This document shows, one piece after another, positions 8,330 through 17,362 of a DNA stretch of 64,000 bases. This stretch comes from SMYC01 sp965197495 (GTDB lineage Bacteria > Acidobacteriota > Vicinamibacteria > Marinacidobacterales > SMYC01). How positions within the stretch are numbered: position 1 is the first letter of the stretch; each line of letters starts with the position of its first letter. Made by a program: the position numbers and the translations under genes. Under the pieces are notes generated by a model. The model worked only from the letters and a program-made list of their open reading frames with translations, did no database searches and was not told the origin of the DNA. The stretch lies in the NCBI GenBank assembly GCA_965197495.1, contig OZ240210.1, forward strand, positions 1,798,001 through 1,862,000, given 5' to 3'.

Positions 8330-8880
8330 TTCCAGACCCACTCGGCAAGGCGTATGTACAGCTCCTGCCGCTCAGCCTGCGCCTCCGGTCCGAACGCGCC
8401 GTAATGCCGGAAAGGGAGCCCTGCCGACCTCGAGCGGGAACGGACCGGCCGTACTGGTCTTCCCAGATGTGCTCGATCTCGAAGGGCCGGGCGCGGCCCT
8501 TCGAGATGAGATCCTCGAAATTGGAGGACAGGTCGCACTGGGTGTCGAGCCAGTGCGTAAGGCGCGCCAGGATGTGGCGAACCTGCCGATAGTTCTGATT
8601 GTGCAGGCGGAACCGAGGCTCGCGCGCGAAGCTCTCCGGCTGCTCGTCGAGCTGCGCTCGCAGATACTCCGCGAGACTCGCCACGCCACGCCCTCGCAGT
8701 TCCTTCGTCAGGATGAAGAGCGTGTACTTGACCGACGAGTAGCTGATCGTGCGGAAGTTCCAGACGCGGCGAGCAAGCCAGATGTCCAGAAAGTCAGCGA
8801 CCAGAGCGACCTTCTGGTGGAGTTCTTCCGGGCCGTCATCGGGGCTGAGTGGAGCCAGCAGCGCCTGGGTCTGTAGCGTA
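8330..8880 (-). pseudogene. DUF262/DUF1524 (GmrSD-like) protein fragment
   Basis: The minus strand encodes KVALVADFLDIWLARRVWNF, then SSVKYTLFILTKELRGRG and, after a helical segment, RPFEIEHIWEDQYGR. The EHIW sequence is the start of the His-Asn-His type DUF1524 nuclease motif found at the C-terminus of DUF262 proteins, the family that includes the type IV restriction enzyme GmrSD. The frame shifts soon after EHIWEDQYGR, and the region ends at an ISa end (8325). The 5' part is cut near the IS5 left flank (about 8886). It is a relic of a restriction-type gene. Confidence 0.65.
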
Positions 8881-8950
8881 AAGCTGCCTTGGTGCACAAC
8901 TCGCGATCTCGGTCCACAATTGTCCTGTACTCACGGATTCGAGGTTCCCC

Positions 8951-9883
8951 ATGAGCATTTTCAAACGCACTCAGCGGAAGTATGTGAAGAAGGCCTATCG
9001 CGTGAGGAATTGGCGTGAATATGAGGCGGGTCTACGCAACCGCGGGAGCCTGACCGTCTGGATCTCGCTCACCGACGGCAAGCTTGTGAACTGGGACGCG
9101 CCCCGGCCGAGGAGGAGGAAACCGGGCCGTCAACGCAAGTACTCGAACCACGCCATCGAGACGGCTGTCACCCTGGGCATGGTGTTTCATCTGTCATCTA
9201 GGCAGAGCGAGGGATTGCTGCGATCGTTGTTCGCTCTGATGAAGCTAGACAATGATGTGCCCGATCACACCACGATTTCGAGGCGCAAGGCGAAGCTGGG
9301 TAAGGTCCCCTTCTACCAAGACAAGCAGAAGACGCCGTTGCACATCTTGATCGACAGCAGCGGTCTCGCTGCCCACGCCGGCCAGCTGCGCAGAGCACCA
9401 AAGAGCAGGGACTACCGCAAGCTCCATCTGTGTGTCGACGAGCAGACTGGCGAAGTCGTTGCCGGCGAGCTGACGAGCAAAAGAGCCCGCGATTCATCGC
9501 GGGTTGCATCGCTTGTCGGACAGATCGACAGTCCCATCTCATCGGCCAGAGCTGACACCGCATACGACGCCAGCGGCGTCTATGAGGCGACCGAGAATCA
9601 CAGCGCTCATCGCTCGCCGAGGGTGCTGATACCGCCGCGCAAGGGCGCCCAGCTCGCATCGGGGCCGGCGAGCAGCCGACAGCGCAATCGCAACATTGCA
9701 GCACAAGCTCGGCTCGGCAAACGAAAGTGGCACACAGAATCGGGCTACAGCAAACGGAGCAAAGTCGAGACAACGTTCCATCGCTACAAGGCTATCGTGG
9801 GCTCAGCGATGCGAGCGAGAGGGTTGGCGGCACACCTCGAGCTCCCCGTATCCCTCTTGCTCCATGACCTCTACTTCACCTAG
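8951..9883 (+). CDS. IS5-family transposase, complete
   Basis: The 310-residue protein starts MSIFKRTQRKYVKKAYRVRN and has the N-terminal YRVRNWREYEAGLRNRGSLT block of the IS5 (IS1031-like) group. The DDE triad can be placed at LIDSSGL, RADTAYD and SKVETTFHRYK. The length suits the family and there are no frame breaks. The left terminus is probably near 8886 (GCCTTGGTGCACAACTC); an identical 17-mer lies alone at about 21719. I could not find a matching inverted end on the right, so the element boundaries are uncertain. Confidence 0.9.
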   Translation: MSIFKRTQRKYVKKAYRVRNWREYEAGLRNRGSLTVWISLTDGKLVNWDAPRPRRRKPGRQRKYSNHAIETAVTLGMVFHLSSRQSEGLLRSLFALMKLDNDVPDHTTISRRKAKLGKVPFYQDKQKTPLHILIDSSGLAAHAGQLRRAPKSRDYRKLHLCVDEQTGEVVAGELTSKRARDSSRVASLVGQIDSPISSARADTAYDASGVYEATENHSAHRSPRVLIPPRKGAQLASGPASSRQRNRNIAAQARLGKRKWHTESGYSKRSKVETTFHRYKAIVGSAMRARGLAAHLELPVSLLLHDLYFT

Positions 9884-9982
9884 ACGACGCGTCTTCTTGC
9901 GTTCCTTGACCCTTCGTAGCAGACTTCCCATATCGGCTCCTTTCTTGAGCGGCTTGATTTCGCTTTTCACAACGTCATCAAA

Positions 9983-10252
9983 CCACCCGAGAGGGAGCCG
10001 TTTCAAATTTCAACTAAGAGTGGCACACATTCGGACGCGGTTCGCCGTGCCTTCACCGACAAGGACAATAATCTGACGGGATGGCGGACGCGCTCCAGAT
10101 TTCTTGAGTGGATGGAACGCGAATCCGACACGTGCAAGGGCGCGCTGCAGGCCTTGTGGTCGACCACTGGGCCCCCTCCCCCACCGGAAGAGCGCCTACG
10201 AGGCTTCTTCGATACTACGAAGAACCGTGGCTATCGGACGGTGGTAGGATAG
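9983..10252 (+). pseudogene. 3' fragment of an unrecognised gene
   Basis: A frame without a good start codon encodes SDAVRRAFTDKDNNLTGWRT, then FLEWMERESDTCKGALQALW and PPEERLRGFFDTTKNRGYRT, ending at TAG (10250-10252). The composition looks like a real protein C-terminus, and the 5' side is lost next to IS5. I do not recognise the family. Confidence 0.45.
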
Positions 10253-10276
10253 GCGTCGTAAAGGAACTCGTCGATC

Positions 10277-10777
10277 GTGCTTTCGTTTGGGCTAAAGGTC
10301 TGGGTAGTGACACTGGTGACGGTTGCTGCCGCCTACATCGGAGTCGTTGGGTGGAGCGCCCGCCCACTCCCTCTCCCGCTTGAGCTTCGCTTTTCCAAAG
10401 CCATGCCCCGCCCGGTTAGCTTAAGCGGTTTTTCCAGTGCTGAGCCCTGGGGTCGCTGGTCGGCAAGCAAGGAGGCCTCGGTCAGCTTCATGGGGAGGCT
10501 TCCAGGCAGCTTTTCGCTGATCCTCACCGCGAAAGCCTTTGGACCCAACACCAGCGAACCGATTGGCGTCACGGTTGGAGACGCGTACCAGGCGTTACCT
10601 CTATCGGCAGAGCTGGAACGGCACGAGATCTTCTTCGAGGGGATCGGCGCCTCTCGAAGCGTTCACTTCACGGTTCCTCACCCGATAAGCCCGCGAGAGT
10701 TCCAGGGAGGCGACGATTCGCGTTTACTGGGCCTGGGCATCGCCTCGATGGAGATCGTCCCGCTCCCCGGCCGATAG
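10277..10777 (+). CDS. Membrane-anchored DUF7024-like protein
   Basis: A GTG start gives an N-terminal hydrophobic anchor (about residues 5-25, LKVWVVTLVTVAAAYIGVVG), followed by a beta-rich domain containing SLSGFSSAEPWGRWSASKEA, LILTAKAFGPN and LGLGIASMEIVPL. EPWGRWS and the FGPN block are the signature of the C-terminal DUF7024 domain attached to phosphoglycerol-transferase-like or glycosyl enzymes. Here it stands alone after the anchor. The gene is followed by a membrane-protein gene 5 bp downstream, so the two probably formed an operon. Function is unknown; a periplasmic accessory role in glycan or lipid modification is inference. Confidence 0.65.
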   Translation: MLSFGLKVWVVTLVTVAAAYIGVVGWSARPLPLPLELRFSKAMPRPVSLSGFSSAEPWGRWSASKEASVSFMGRLPGSFSLILTAKAFGPNTSEPIGVTVGDAYQALPLSAELERHEIFFEGIGASRSVHFTVPHPISPREFQGGDDSRLLGLGIASMEIVPLPGR

Positions 10778-10782
10778 AGATC

Positions 10783-11112
10783 ATGGTTGCCGTCACGGCG
10801 CAGCCTGCCCCTCCCACGGAAATGGCTCCCGATTACGAGAAAAGCCGTACGCTCTTTCTTTCCCTGCTGTTCTTGGCTACCGTGGCTCCTCTCGTTCTCA
10901 TGCCGCTCCTGGCACGGGTTTCGCCTGCCTCTACCAGTATCCAGTCAGTTACCAACCTGATGATCTTCCTGGGCGCCAACGGTCACGTCGCGACGACCTT
11001 TTTCTTCTATACCGACGGACCGCTGAAGAGCTACATGCGTGAACATCGCGGCCGCTATTTGGTGGCGCCTCTGGCTCTGGTTCTGGTCACCGGTCTCCTC
11101 TATCACTCGCTG
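10783..11112 (+). pseudogene. Multi-spanning membrane protein, 3' truncated
   Basis: The frame begins MVAVTAQPAPPTEMAPDYEK. Hydrophobic segments around LFLSLLFLATVAPLVLMPLL and LVAPLALVLVTGLLYHSLG are membrane spans, and QSVTNLMIFLGANGHVATTF lies between them. At about 11112 the sequence changes into the 3' part of the HNH gene read from the opposite strand, so the protein ends in foreign codons. I do not recognise the family. The original was clearly longer and was co-transcribed with the DUF7024 gene. Confidence 0.55.
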
Positions 11113-11115
11113 GGA

Positions 11116-11723
11116 ACAAGCATCTCATGCACATCAGCGGCCGTCGAGGTGATGTCCTGAGCGACTGGTGAGACGCCGTGGGCCAACACGACCAAGTCGG
11201 TCGACTGGCAGCCAGACAATACGCCCTCAAGGGCGTCTGCCTCCCGTTGGTCTATCGTCAGACCGTACTTTCGGCGGACCGCAAGGCTACGGTCTGCAAA
11301 CCAGCACCGGTTCCGGTCCGGTAGCCACTCCGCGGCGTCGCGAGCACGCTTCTGGTTCCGGTTCACGCCGGGACTTGCCAGCGTCAGATTCAGCAGATCT
11401 GTTGCAAAGCGTCGTCGAGTTGCCTCATCCGCCGCACAGAGCCCACTGTCGTGCGCCTCGGAGCGTGCGACGATATGCTCAATGTCCGTCTCCCGTTTGT
11501 TGGCGAACCAGCGGCCCGTATAGGGACCATAGACGCCGCCAAGCTCAGCTATGATCCGGTCCTCCACGGACTGCGGATACCGATAGTCGTCCGCGTCGTA
11601 CGGGGAGCAGCGAGATTCTGGGGCAACCACCAAGCCCCGCCACAATGTCTGGGTCGCTACGAGGTCGTCCCAAGGGCCCATGGCGAGCACGGCGACCCAT
11701 ACAGGAATGGAAAAACGTCGCAT
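11116..11723 (-). pseudogene. Secreted HNH (DUF1524-like) nuclease, C-terminally truncated
   Basis: It has a signal peptide (RRFSIPVWVAVLAMG) and a nuclease domain with DIEHIVARSEAHDSGLCAAD, LLNLTLASPGVNRNQK and DRNRCWFADR, matching secreted DUF1524/HNH proteins (His of EHIVA, Asn of LNLT, Asn of VNRNQK). The sequence is closely related to the complete paralog at 12845-13801 but loses homology at about 11116, so the excalibur-type tail is gone. The ATG at 11723 is preceded by GGGGAGG. The cut coincides with the truncation of the convergent membrane-protein gene, so one deletion or recombination removed both 3' ends. The nuclease core itself is intact and the product could be active. Confidence 0.75.
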
Positions 11724-11803
11724 CCTTATGCCTCCCCTTTTCAGACTGGCCGCCGCGTCGGGATGATGCGGTCGCAGCCAGTCGGCCTACGCCCACCCGA
11801 GAA

Positions 11804-12676
11804 TCAGTGGCCGACTGAGAAATCGTTCCGTCCCGAGCGGTCGCGCCCGCGCAGGAGGAACAAGGCCCGCTTGCCGTAGTCGTGGGCCTTGTGCGGTTCT
11901 GCCAATCGGAGGCCCAGCTCGTGGTCGTAGTGGCAATGGCCGGGCATGAACCGCCCCACCAGTGCCGCGCGCCGGTGGCCCGAGGGGTTGGCGCGCGAGC
12001 CGTGGATGATGTAGACGTCGTGAAACGAGATCTGGCCGGCCGCGAGAACTAGATCGCGCGCCGACGCCTCGTCGAAGTGCTCCGAGTCGCAGACCCGGTT
12101 GATCGTGAGATCCTGATCCTCTTCCCAATGATGAGAAAAGATTTTGCGGTCCTTGTGGGAGCCGGGGATGAAGCGCATGCAACCGTTGTCCGGTACGGCG
12201 TCGTCGAGCGCAATCCAGATTGACAGCGTCTCGAGTGGTCGAATGGGATAGTACGCGCCGTCCTGATGCCAGGGAGTCGCCTTGCCGCCGTGCGCCGGCT
12301 TGCCGAAGATGGTCGTTCCCCAGAGGATAATGTCCTCCCCTATCAATTGCTCGACCATGTCGAGTAGCTCGGGTCGAGTGACGAAACTGAGCCACCGTCG
12401 TGAGCCCCGAACACCCTGTGCGTCGGTGGTCTCCAGGTGCGGCCCCAGCATGAAGTCCGAGGAGAAACCCGGATTGGCTGACAGCAGCTCATCATAGGCT
12501 TCGCGCATCTCCGCCACCACGTCCTGCGGCAGGCGGCAGTCCGGCACCACGAATCCGTCGTTATGGAAACGCCAGAGCTCCTCGGCGCTCAGGCGATCGC
12601 AATTCCTCACCACGGGACATCTCGCAAATAAAGATGGAGGAAATCTAGCACGAGAGCCGTCGGAGGTGAACTCCAT
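11804..12676 (-). CDS. Phytanoyl-CoA dioxygenase (PhyH) family protein
   Basis: The 290-residue protein has the PhyH Fe(II)/2-oxoglutarate fold. The iron triad can be placed at WHQDGAYYPI (His and Asp) and at a distal His in VYIIHGSRANPSGHRRAALV, where the following Arg residues bind 2-oxoglutarate. Other family blocks are NDGFVVPDCRLP near residue 40 and DNGCMRFIPGSH. Such enzymes hydroxylate small lipophilic or natural-product substrates; the substrate cannot be told from sequence. It stands between the two HNH paralogs and reads in the same direction; nothing suggests a functional link. The start at 12676 is the only ATG upstream of the domain. Confidence 0.88.
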   Translation of the reverse strand: MEFTSDGSRARFPPSLFARCPVVRNCDRLSAEELWRFHNDGFVVPDCRLPQDVVAEMREAYDELLSANPGFSSDFMLGPHLETTDAQGVRGSRRWLSFVTRPELLDMVEQLIGEDIILWGTTIFGKPAHGGKATPWHQDGAYYPIRPLETLSIWIALDDAVPDNGCMRFIPGSHKDRKIFSHHWEEDQDLTINRVCDSEHFDEASARDLVLAAGQISFHDVYIIHGSRANPSGHRRAALVGRFMPGHCHYDHELGLRLAEPHKAHDYGKRALFLLRGRDRSGRNDFSVGH

Positions 12677-12844
12677 CTTGCGGTGCTTCCATCGCGGTAT
12701 TCAGCGATTTCGTTGATTCGAGCCGGCCAACAAAATCGAGCAACTTTGCACCGGGTGAGTGATTACGATGGAACGGTACGAATGTTGTTCTCTCATACCT
12801 CCTCATTAGATACGCGTTAAGCATCCAGGTCCAGGCCGCACCGT

Positions 12845-13801
12845 TCACCGCTCGCAGACAACTCCGTCCCCGTCGCCATCCCGCATGTGGGGATATGCGG
12901 GATGGCCGCGGCGCACTGGTGCGATCCCGTGGCGCCGCGCTTCAGCGCGGGTGATACGGCCGTTACCGTTGTCGTCGTACTGACGGAGCGCGCTGCTGCC
13001 GCCGGTCGCGGGCGCCGGCCCTTGGCGCGCAGTGCCGCCCTTGGCCTCACCGCCACCAGCTTCGCAGACAATCCCGTCGCCGTCACCATCGCGCATATAG
13101 GCGTAGGCCGGATGGTCGCGGCGCACCGGGGCGATCCCATGGGTGCGAGCCTCGGCGCACGTGATACGGCCATCGTCGTTGTCGTCCCACTGGGTGAGTA
13201 TCTCACGCGCACCGGCGGCCGTCGGGGTGATGTCCTGAGCGACCGGTGAGGCACCACAGGCCACCACGACCAGGTCGGTCGACTGGCATCCAGACAACAC
13301 GCGTTCAAGGGTGTCTGCTTCGCGCTGGTCTATCGTCAGACCGTACTTTCGGCGGACAGCGACGCTACGGTCCGCGAACCAGCACCGGTTCTGGTCGGGT
13401 AACCACTCCGCGGCATCCCGAGCGCGCTTCTGGTTCCGGTTTACGCCGGGACTTGCCAGCGTCAGATTTAGCAGATCCGTTGCGAAGCGTCGGCGGGTCG
13501 CCTCATCCGCCACACAAAGTCCGCTGTCGTGTGCCTCGGAGCGGGCGACGATATGTTCAATGTCCGTCTCCCGTTTGTTGGCGAACCAGCGGCCCGTGTA
13601 GGGACCATAGACGCCGCCAAGTTCGGCAATGACCCGGTCCTCCACAGACTGGGGATACCGATAGTCGTCAGCATCGTACGGGGAGCAACGGGATTCGGGG
13701 GCAACCACCAAGCCTCGCCACGACGTCTGGGCCGTGGCGGGGTTGTGCCACGAGCCCGTGGCGAGCACAGCGATCCATACGGGAATGGGGAAGTGTCGCA
13801 T
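12845..13801 (-). CDS. Secreted HNH nuclease with two EF-hand/excalibur repeats
   Basis: Starting at ATG 13801 (GAGAGGT upstream), the 318-residue protein has a signal peptide (FPIPVWIAVLATG to ATAQ) and a DUF1524-like HNH domain (about 60-200; DIEHIVARSEAHDSGLCVAD, LNLTLASPGVNRNQK). Two tandem copies of a 40-residue calcium-binding unit follow: WDDNDDGRITCAEARTHGIA with MRDGDGDGIVCE, and YDDNGNGRITRAEARRHGIA with MRDGDGDGVVCER. The DGDGDG-CE ending is the excalibur signature. This is probably an exported, calcium-dependent nuclease for scavenging DNA or attacking competitors (inference). An IS256 piece is fused in frame upstream; see 13806-14089. Confidence 0.85.
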   Translation of the reverse strand: MRHFPIPVWIAVLATGSWHNPATAQTSWRGLVVAPESRCSPYDADDYRYPQSVEDRVIAELGGVYGPYTGRWFANKRETDIEHIVARSEAHDSGLCVADEATRRRFATDLLNLTLASPGVNRNQKRARDAAEWLPDQNRCWFADRSVAVRRKYGLTIDQREADTLERVLSGCQSTDLVVVACGASPVAQDITPTAAGAREILTQWDDNDDGRITCAEARTHGIAPVRRDHPAYAYMRDGDGDGIVCEAGGGEAKGGTARQGPAPATGGSSALRQYDDNGNGRITRAEARRHGIAPVRRGHPAYPHMRDGDGDGVVCER

Positions 13802-13805
13802 CTTA

Positions 13806-14089
13806 GTCTTACCTCTCACAGGCTCTCCCGTTTCCTCGTCTCGCACGCGGGCTCGTGGCACCCGGAGCTCGCGAGTTCCCACCGACGTCGTCACGCGACG
13901 GGTTTCGGCTCCGTTGCGATATCCACGGCGGTCTTCCGCACGCTCGTAGCTACCACACCCCAGCGCTTGGTTGACTTCTTCCTCGAGCACGACCTCGATC
14001 GCCTCCAGTACCCGCTTACGCAGCCGAAGTTGGACGAACTCCCGGTACTCGCTTACAGACTTCTTCGATATGGTGGTAGGCTTCTTCAT
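13806..14089 (-). pseudogene. IS256-family transposase, N-terminal fragment
   Basis: From ATG 14089 (strong GGAGGA upstream) the frame encodes LRKRVLEAIEVVLEEEVNQA, GCGSYERAEDRRGYRNGAET and TRELRVPRARV, the N-terminus of a mutator-type (IS256) transposase. After about 95 codons it runs in frame into the signal peptide of the HNH gene. The rest of the transposase, including the catalytic core, is missing. Translation from 14089 would give a fused product, but the HNH gene has its own ribosome binding site. Confidence 0.82.
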
Positions 14090-14171
14090 GGCGTAATCCT
14101 CCTCCGCCATTCTTATTTCCACGGGAAGCGGGACGGATCCGTCCTCCACCTAGTAGCGTACAGCGGCGAAG

Positions 14172-14331
14172 AGTAGAGGAATTGCACGTGGTACGTCATC
14201 ATGGATCTGAAGATAACACCCTCGGGCCAGACGATTGTAAAGCCTACGGCCCTTGGTCCGGTCGCAAAACACAGACACTAAGCTGCTGATTTATGGTCTA
14301 TTTCAAAAGGGCCGAGTTTTGGCACAGGACG
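14172..14331 (-). mobile_element. ISa 5' end fragment
   Basis: It contains the full terminal inverted repeat (ending ...GGCACAGGACG at 14331), the short leader, and only the first codons of the transposase before running into IS256 debris at about 14171. The 230 bp between it and the channel gene (14332-14561) show no convincing gene. Confidence 0.85.
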
Positions 14332-14561
14332 CGGTCGTGATCTGTATCGGCATGCTGCGCTACGCCAAGAAGCACCTTGAGCGGTTCAAATTATCGGCGG
14401 CTGCGGTAGAGATTGCCGCCCGCGAGAATATCAGCTTTCTTCCCCAGGGTACTGGTGCCCTATGTACCAAGCGGCGTCGCGGTGGATTGCTTTCTACATC
14501 GTGCCGTCAAGCTTCGACCCATCCCTCACTGTGCCTCACCGGCGCATAGTAAGATGGCGCG

Positions 14562-15317
14562 ATGAGCCTCAAACGTATCGTCGAGCAATCCGACACGCGG
14601 GCGGGGCGCTGGTTCGATAGGGTTGTCTCCGCTCTCATCGTCGTCTCGCTCATCTCGTTCTCGATCGAAACCCTGCCCAATCTCTCGCCGGCGGCCTCGG
14701 CGGTGCTCTATTGGATCGAGTTTGCGACCGTTCTACTGTTCACGGGCGAGTACCTCCTCCGCCTCGCGGTGGCTGAGCACCGAGGGCAGTTTGTCCGCAG
14801 CTTCTTCGGGTTGCTCGATCTCCTCGCGATCCTGCCGTTTTACTTGGGGGTCGGCGTCGATCTCCGTGCCGTGCGGACGTTCCGGTTACTGCGGTTGATT
14901 CGGATCCTGAAGCTGGCGTGCTACAGCGCCGCCGTTCGTCGGCTGCACCGCACTGCCATCATCGTGCGCGAGGAACTCGTGCTCTTCCTCAACGTCGCCC
15001 TGATTTTGATCTTCCTCTCCGCAGTTGGTATCTACTACTTCGAGTCCGGCAGTCAACCGGAACATTTCGCGTCTGTCTTTCACAGCCTCTGGTGGGCGAT
15101 CGTGACCCTGACCACGGTCGGCTACGGCGACGTGTTTCCGATTACCATCGGTGGGCGCGTGTTTACCTTCTTCGTCCTCTTCCTCGGGTTGGGGATCGTC
15201 GCCGTGCCGACCGGACTCTTCGCGTCGGCGCTCTCGAAGGCGCGCGAGGAGGAAGAAGGGAGCAACGGGATTCGGGGGCAACCATTGGTGAGAAAAGATA
15301 CCACCGAATCTGTATAG
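14562..15317 (+). CDS. Voltage-gated potassium channel (6-TM, Kv type)
   Basis: The 251-residue protein has six hydrophobic segments. S4 carries regularly spaced arginines (RAVRTFRLLRLIRILKL, about 108-124), and the pore loop has the K+ selectivity filter in LTTVGYGD (about 186-193), followed by S6 (VFTFFVLFLGLGIVAVPTGL). This is a bacterial Kv/KvAP-like channel in the inner membrane, responding to voltage. The start at 14562 gives a short cytoplasmic N-terminus (MSLKRIVEQSD). No RCK or other C-terminal regulatory domain is present. The gene is intact and isolated between two ISa pieces. Confidence 0.93.
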   Translation: MSLKRIVEQSDTRAGRWFDRVVSALIVVSLISFSIETLPNLSPAASAVLYWIEFATVLLFTGEYLLRLAVAEHRGQFVRSFFGLLDLLAILPFYLGVGVDLRAVRTFRLLRLIRILKLACYSAAVRRLHRTAIIVREELVLFLNVALILIFLSAVGIYYFESGSQPEHFASVFHSLWWAIVTLTTVGYGDVFPITIGGRVFTFFVLFLGLGIVAVPTGLFASALSKAREEEEGSNGIRGQPLVRKDTTESV

Positions 15318-15415
15318 CGGTGGAGCAAGGAGTTTCTCGAGCCGGGGCACCTATAAATCTCCCTTCTGTGCGTCCGCGTGATGGAGATCACGGATATACT
15401 CAGCCAGAACGTGCC

Positions 15416-16693
15416 CGTCCTGTGCCAAAACTTGGCCCTTTTGAAATAGATCATAAATCAGCAACTTAGTGTCTGTGTTTGCGACCGGGCCAAGGGCCGT
15501 GGGCTTTACAATCGTCTTGGGCGGGCGGGTCGTCACCATGCAGATGACCTCCTAGTCGAGAGCGAATATCGAAGCATCTTCCTGAAGCTGTTTCCACGCT
15601 ACGCCGGTCGAGCCCGCCGAGGGGCTACCGTCGCCGGCGACCATCTACGCGGCACGGCAGTAGTAGTTGAGAATGCCCCCAAGTCGCTCTCGCGACACGA
15701 TGGGGCCAGTGTCATTCGCGCTTGCCGGCAGAGGTGTGATGAGCTCGTTGCCGAGACCTTGGTGGTTCCGTTCTGTGTGATAGTGCACTACGTATTCGGT
15801 TACCGCTGTGCGCAGGTGTCGCTCACTGAGAGGTACGAAGCGGTCGAGACACTCTCGACGTATGGAGAGAACGAATCTTTCCGCATATGCGTTCAGATTC
15901 GGACTATTAGCGGGAAGGCGAAGGGGCTTCACGCCTGAATCTCTCAACAGCCCACGTACCGCCTCGGTGAATAGCGGGTCCCGGTCGTGGATGAGGTATC
16001 GCTTGCCAAGGAGGAAACCATCCCACATGTCAGTGAGGTTTCTTGCCACCTGCTTCATCCCCTTGATGAAGGTGCTCCACGACATGCTCCTGCCCCGCTC
16101 CGGCGCAGGAGCGATACCGTGCTCGGCGGGGATCCTCTTGATAGTGTTGCGTCCGAGTTCATGTCCTAGGTTCTTGAGTGCGCCTCGCAGGCGCGTATAT
16201 CCCCACGTCGGGTTCTCCCGCGCCACGCGCACAATGAGCTCACGGATGTCCTTCGCCGTCGGAGGTCGGCCTGGACTCCGGTTCTTGCTGCCATCGTACT
16301 TGGCTGCGATGAGGTGGCGGTACCAGCGCAGAAGCGTAGCGGGTGTGGCAACGGACGCAATCTGGGCCAGCGCCTCGCGGCCCAAAGCCTGGGCCTTGAC
16401 CGCGAGCCTGCGCCGCTCGTCGTCCGCGAGCCTGAGAGGCTTGCCCCGAAGCCCGGCTCGGAGCACACGGTTCTCCTCTTGCTGGTAGTCGATCACATCC
16501 TGCTGCTGGCGGTTGACCCAGCCAGCTAGAACGAGCAGTAGGAATTGCACGTGGTACGTCATCATGGAGCTGAAGATAACACCCTCGGGCCAGACGATTG
16601 TAAAGCCTACGGCCCTTGGCCCCGGCGCAAACACAGACACTAAGCTGCTGATTTATGGCCTATTTCAAAAGGGCCGAGTTTTGGCACAGGACG
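15416..16693 (-). mobile_element. ISa copy 1 (1,278 bp, both ends present)
   Basis: Both terminal inverted repeats are present (15416-15517 and 16592-16693); by eye they differ at 7 of about 102 positions, which is unusually long for an IS of this size. The transposase reads leftward between them. Compared with the other copies, about 150 bp of the gene are missing in frame. No target-site duplication is visible; the outer flanks are ...AACGTGC and CGGTCGGAA. It is one of only three copies that retain substantial transposase sequence and both flanks. Confidence 0.9.
15645..16565 (-). pseudogene. ISa transposase, copy 1, in-frame deletion of first catalytic Asp
   Basis: From ATG 16565 the protein begins MMTYHVQFLLLVLAGWVNRQ, has the HTH leader (LADDERRRLAVKAQALGREA) and the second HTH block (TWGYTRLRGALKNLGHELGR). 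The rve core is interrupted: STFIK joins directly to GMKQVARN, whereas copies 2 and 3 have about 51 residues between them (from AHWGAIAATDLFTVEVV). The first catalytic Asp is therefore missing, while the second (HDRDPLF) and the Glu (NAYAERF) remain. The frame is open, so a DNA-binding but catalytically dead protein could be made. Confidence 0.88.
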
Positions 16694-16700
16694 CGGTCGG

Positions 16701-17099
16701 AATCTCACCGACCCATTCGACGGCTTTCTGCGCGGCAAGCGATTCCTCATCCTGGACCGCGACAAGAAGTTCACCACGGAGTTTCGCGATTTGCTCGAGC
16801 ACGCCGGAACGGACGTCATTCGGCTGCCACACCGTTCGCCGAATCTGAACGCTTACGTCGAAAGGTTTGTTTTGTCGATCAAGAGCGAGTGCTTGGAGCG
16901 GATGATCTTTTTCAGTCAGCAATCGCCGCGCCGTGCCGTCGCTGAGTTCATCCATCATTATCACGGAGAGCGCAACCATCAAGGGCTCGGGAACGCGTTG
17001 CTCGAAGCGGAAGAATGCGTCGGCAGTCCTCACGGGAAGGTGCGATGTCGTAAGCGATTGGGCGGCTTGCTCAGCTATTACCACCGCGACGCCGCATAG
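16701..17099 (+). pseudogene. ISe transposase, C-terminal part
   Basis: Encodes DPFDGFLRGKRFLILDRDKK, LPHRSPNLNAYVERFVLSIK and FIHHYHGERNHQGLGNALLE, then RLGGLLSYYHRDAA before the TAG. The second catalytic Asp (LDRDKKF) and the Glu (NAYVERF) are present; the HTH and first Asp are missing at the junction with ISa. It is related to ISa (similar C-terminus) but clearly a different element. Confidence 0.85.
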
Positions 17100-17262
17100 G
17101 AGTTCGGGCGCGCCAGTTGGACGGAACGGATGGTCTGCAGGAGAGGTCTGCTCGGGGTCGCCTATCGCAGAGCCAGTACCGCGTCGGCTGGTCTCCGCGA
17201 GTTTTGAGAACGCCTCTAGGATTCGACCTTGCCGCTCCGTTCGCGTTTTCGGACAGGACGCG
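16701..17262 (+). mobile_element. ISe 3' half
   Basis: It begins mid-gene right after the ISa copy 1 end and runs through the transposase stop (17099) into a 3' flank ending near GTTTTCGGACAGGACG, the presumed ISe terminus. A second, shorter 3' piece is at 25773-26112, and the N-terminal half of the same kind of transposase is at 59325-59906. Confidence 0.75.
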
Positions 17263-17362
17263 CTTCGCAGCGGAGCACGACGCAGCGTGTCGGGAACGTC
17301 GAACAGCCCCCGCAAGTAATCAACTGCGGCATCTGTCCATTCAATGCAGCAGCAAATTCATC

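Noticed and set aside
12845..14149. A 434-residue IS256-HNH fusion protein
   Set aside because: The HNH part has its own signal peptide and ribosome binding site, and the IS256 part is a truncated transposase; treated as two features.
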